Below, one piece after another: positions 61,919 through 64,000 of a DNA stretch of 64,000 nt. Position 1 is the first letter of the stretch; each line of letters starts with the position of its first letter. The DNA is from Haliscomenobacter sp. Lineage in GTDB: Bacteria > Bacteroidota > Bacteroidia > Chitinophagales > Saprospiraceae. The notes under the pieces are model-generated. The model was not told where the DNA came from and did not search any database. It worked only from the letters and a program-made list of their open reading frames with translations. The DNA is taken from the NCBI RefSeq assembly GCF_016718685.1, contig NZ_JADKCX010000155.1, positions 1 through 64,000 of the forward strand. The letters run 5' to 3'. The position numbers and the translations under genes are program-made.

Positions 61919-63151
61919 CTAGAAAATAACTTCTTTTGCAGCTTTCATCGGAATGCCAATGCATTTTTTCTCCATATACTCCAGCATACGTTCTACCAAT
62001 GCGCGGGTGTTGGTATCCAACTGAGCCACTTCCTTGTGGAAGACCTCGTTGAGTGCCCGATCTTTTACTGCTTTGATTTCTACGGGAACCTGGCGCATGG
62101 CAATTTCCAAGCGACGCTGTTGGAATACTTTGGGTAGCTCCTCGATGAATTCGGCCAGCATTACTTTGGCTTTTTGTACTTCCTGTTCGCGGAAAGCGAG
62201 GTTTTCTTTGGCCAAAGCGCGTAAGCCTTCAATTTCGATGTAATGATTATCAAAATTGGCAATTACTTTAGGGGAGATATTGTGAGGGATGGATAGGTCG
62301 ATCAATATTTTTGGCCCCGTCTCGCCATTGAGCAATTGAGGGTATAAAGCGGGGGTAATCACAGGTTCAGTAGCAGCAGTACATACGATCAACGCGTCGA
62401 AACCCTCTTGGTGGTGCTGTAAAGCATTCAGGTCATAGGCCCGTCCCTGGGGGAATATTGCGGCAATTTCTTCCGCTTTGGAGACCGTGCGGTTAAATAC
62501 AGAAACCTGCGTGAAATGATGCTTGTCCAAAAATTTGGCCACCAATGCATTGGTTTGACCAGCACCGATGATCAAAATGCGCGCATCTTTGGGTAAGTGA
62601 TGACGCATCATTTTTTGAATGGCCAAAGAAGCAATCGAAACGGGTTTGTCGCCAATGCGGGTATTCGAATAGATCGACTTGGCCACAGCCACCGCTTGAT
62701 CCATGGCCATACGCAGATTGTCACCAATCAGATTCCAATCCTTACATTGATCGTAAGCATCACGCAATTGCCCTAAAATTTGGCGCTCACCAATGACCAT
62801 AGAATCCATTGAGGCAGAAACGGTGAAGTAATGCTCCAGTGCATCCATGCCTTCCAGAATTTGAACACTGTCGTCCAAAGTGGCCAAAATATCGTCTTCG
62901 ATTTGTGGATTGACTTGTTTGAAGAATTCGACTGCAAAAACCAGATCAAGTTGGCGTTCGGTATGAAAGAAGTACATGACCCGATTGCAAGTAGACAAAT
63001 ACAAAAGTTCATCCAAACCAAACTGTTCCTTAAGGTCCTGGAGGCGCATCTTCAACGCCGAAGGATCGGAGGTCTTCACCACAAAATCGCTGATGCTGTG
63101 TAAGTTTACACGTTTGTGGGTGACCGTAAGGATTTTGTAATTGTCTAACAT
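61919..63151 (-). CDS. hemA: glutamyl-tRNA reductase
   Basis: 410 residues. Reduces glutamyl-tRNA to glutamate-1-semialdehyde, the first step of heme synthesis by the C5 pathway. Catalytic Cys55 in LYLSTCNRVMYFFH, SMDSMVIGERQILGQLRDAY, NADPH-binding ARILIIGAGQTNALVAKFLD and SVFNRTVSKAEEIA. C-terminal dimerisation helices intact. The start at 63151 gives MLDNYKILTVTHKRVNLHSI. Confidence 0.96.
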   Translation of the reverse strand: MLDNYKILTVTHKRVNLHSISDFVVKTSDPSALKMRLQDLKEQFGLDELLYLSTCNRVMYFFHTERQLDLVFAVEFFKQVNPQIEDDILATLDDSVQILEGMDALEHYFTVSASMDSMVIGERQILGQLRDAYDQCKDWNLIGDNLRMAMDQAVAVAKSIYSNTRIGDKPVSIASLAIQKMMRHHLPKDARILIIGAGQTNALVAKFLDKHHFTQVSVFNRTVSKAEEIAAIFPQGRAYDLNALQHHQEGFDALIVCTAATEPVITPALYPQLLNGETGPKILIDLSIPHNISPKVIANFDNHYIEIEGLRALAKENLAFREQEVQKAKVMLAEFIEELPKVFQQRRLEIAMRQVPVEIKAVKDRALNEVFHKEVAQLDTNTRALVERMLEYMEKKCIGIPMKAAKEVIF

Positions 63152-63386
63152 AACCTTTGTTGCTTAAAAAAAATGACACTGTTGAATTATTAAGCGGTTA
63201 ATTCTCGCAAGGTTTTGGGATGATTGACTTTTGATCCGGTACTTACGGTGCCTACTGTTGAATTGCTGCAAAAATAGGATGCGGATTGGGAAATAATGTC
63301 ACGGTTCTGTAACAACATCAAACAATTTAACTATTTAGATGAATTCTAAACTGAATTGTCAATGCCCTGATTTTCCTGCGTTTCAT

Positions 63387-63418
63387 CCTGCAAAAAAACA
63401 CCCTCGTTTTATTGCAGG
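63387..63418. repeat. 13-base hairpin in the hemA/aspS gap
   Basis: CCTGCAAAAAAAC pairs with GTTTTATTGCAGG (one mismatch) around a CACCCTC-type loop. It lies between the two divergent promoters; a protein site or a barrier to antisense transcription are both possible. Confidence 0.6.
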
Positions 63419-63522
63419 CACTGATAAAAGTCACTCCCTTTCGCTGATATAAACGCAATAAATTTCGCCTCGGATTCGGTTTTAAGCAAAAACAAATTCA
63501 AATTTGTCATTTCGACAAGTAT

Positions 63523-63556
63523 TTTGACCTTGTTATGACGTAAAGACTTACTTTTG
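63523..63556 (+). promoter_or_regulatory. Bacteroidota-type promoter for aspS
   Basis: TTTG at 63523-63526 and TACTTTTG at 63549-63556 (22-base spacer). The -7 box is identical to those at glyA and kdsD. Transcription would start about 63562, so the following word hairpin becomes the 5-prime leader of aspS. Confidence 0.55.
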
Positions 63557-63574
63557 CGCCACTAACGACATTTT

Positions 63575-63701
63575 GGGGTTCGAGAGTTCGAAGGTTCAAG
63601 GGTTCGGGGGTTCGAAGGTTCGAGGTTTTCCCTCCAACTTACGAACCCTCGAACCCCCGAACCCTCAAACTCGAACCCTCAAACCCTCGAACGATCAAAC
63701 C
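63575..63701 (+). repeat. intergenic word hairpin, GGTTCGAG type (aspS leader)
   Basis: G-rich arm GGGGTTCGAGAGTTCGAAGG, TTCAAGGGTTCGGGGGTTCG; C-rich arm ACGAACCCTCGAACCCCCGA, ACCCTCAAACTCGAACCCTC; spacer TTTTCCCTCCAACTT. Ends six bases before the aspS ATG. A stable stem here would strongly affect aspS translation. Confidence 0.88.
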
Positions 63702-63707
63702 TTTTTT

Positions 63708-64000
63708 ATGTACCGTACACATACCTGCGGCGAACTTCGCATGACCGATGTCGACAAGACAGTGAAACTAAGTGGTTGGGTGCAAACAACCCGTGATTTT
63801 GGCGCAATGACCTTCCTGGATTTACGAGACCGCTACGGCATCACCCAGTTGGTGTTCAGTATGGAAGAAAATGCCGACTTATGCGAGCGAGCACGCAAAC
63901 TTGGACGGGAGTATGTCATTGAAATTGAAGGAAAAGTTCGTGAACGCAGCAATAAAAACCTCAACCGCGATACCGGAGAAATAGAGATAGTTGCACAAAG
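63708..64000 (+). CDS. aspS: aspartyl-tRNA synthetase, N-terminal part
   Basis: The first 97 residues are present; the gene runs off the window. Charges tRNA-Asp. MYRTHTCGELRMTDVDKTVK, LSGWVQTTRDFGAMTFLDLR and DRYGITQLVF are the anticodon-binding OB-fold of bacterial AspRS; EYVIEIEGKVRERSNKNLNR follows. The RTHxCGELR start distinguishes it from asparaginyl-tRNA synthetase. The ATG at 63708 immediately follows the word hairpin. Confidence 0.95.
   Translation, partial: MYRTHTCGELRMTDVDKTVKLSGWVQTTRDFGAMTFLDLRDRYGITQLVFSMEENADLCERARKLGREYVIEIEGKVRERSNKNLNRDTGEIEIVAQ

Larger units (their letters stand above)
63152..63707. other. divergent hemA/aspS intergenic region
   Basis: About 550 bases with no gene. 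It holds a possible hemA -7 box (TATTTTTG, minus strand, 63269-63276), a hairpin CCTGCAAAAAAAC/GTTTTATTGCAGG (63387-63418), the aspS promoter at 63523-63556, and a long GGTTCGAG word hairpin in the aspS leader. Confidence 0.6.

Noticed and set aside
1..64000. tRNA, rRNA or riboswitch genes
   Set aside because: I looked through the intergenic gaps and saw no cloverleaf arms, rRNA signatures or known riboswitch cores.

Overview
The window looks like a chromosomal segment of a Bacteroidota bacterium, most likely from the Saprospiria (Haliscomenobacter-like; inferred from gene content, not from a search). The evidence is a complete aerotolerance (Bat) operon, a DUF4835/PorD-type protein and a probable type IX secretion sorting tail, the Bacteroidota order bamD-rpoZ-coaBC-DUF4835, DUF4294 and DUF1080 proteins, and TAnnTTTG-type -7 promoter boxes close to several starts.

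Layout. 1-5.5 kb (minus): an AAA/DUF4143 ATPase cut by the window edge, an unrecognised protein, then pyrH, tsf, rpsB, rpsI and rplM, with a terminator after tsf. 5.7-10.2 kb (plus): bamD, rpoZ, coaBC, DUF4835/PorD and a ligase-associated MBL exonuclease. 10.5-17.4 kb: an AT-richer accessory island with a small membrane protein, an RNA polymerase sigma factor, a membrane-anchored TPR protein (probable anti-sigma), an unknown protein and a subtilisin-like protease, converging on a TPR-CHAT (caspase-like) lipoprotein. 17.7-29.6 kb: ddl, glyA, a metallophosphatase with a sorting tail, a truncated polyprenyl synthase, rlmN, an ECF sigma factor with a small partner, nadC, a TIM-barrel isomerase, an ACT protein, an esterase/SMP-30 fusion and an SCP2 protein. 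29.6-37.9 kb (minus): moxR-DUF58-batD-like-batA-batB-batC-short batD-batD. 38.0-42.0 kb (minus): a divergent adenylosuccinate-synthetase-like enzyme, a VWA protein, a J-domain/kinase-like protein and DUF1990. 42.2-51.3 kb: aminotransferase, GH25 lysozyme, sugar dehydrogenase, dicarboxylate symporter, a second MoxR, a WbpD/WbpB-like sugar pair, an NTF2-like protein and radC. 51.4-64 kb: rnpA, aroQ, recQ, kdsD, a MazG-like protein, dtd, several exported proteins, trmB, hemA and the start of aspS.

Two window-wide patterns stand out. First, many intergenic gaps hold long inverted repeats whose arms are tandem copies of a short word (GGTTCGAG, GTTGAAAG, GTGAATAGCGAA and others). The word differs between loci but the architecture is shared, and in most directional cases the purine-rich arm is transcribed first. 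Second, genes between 1 and 29 kb carry many single-base indels and three apparent larger internal or 5-prime deletions, including in essential genes (rpsB, glyA, ddl, nadC, bamD), while 29.3-41.2 kb is almost clean. This points to local assembly error rather than gene decay, so the broken genes are annotated at their full inferred extent.

The best candidates for undescribed biology are the sigma/TPR/subtilisin/CHAT island with its palindromic promoter, the PurA-like/VWA/J-kinase cassette, and the word-built intergenic hairpins.
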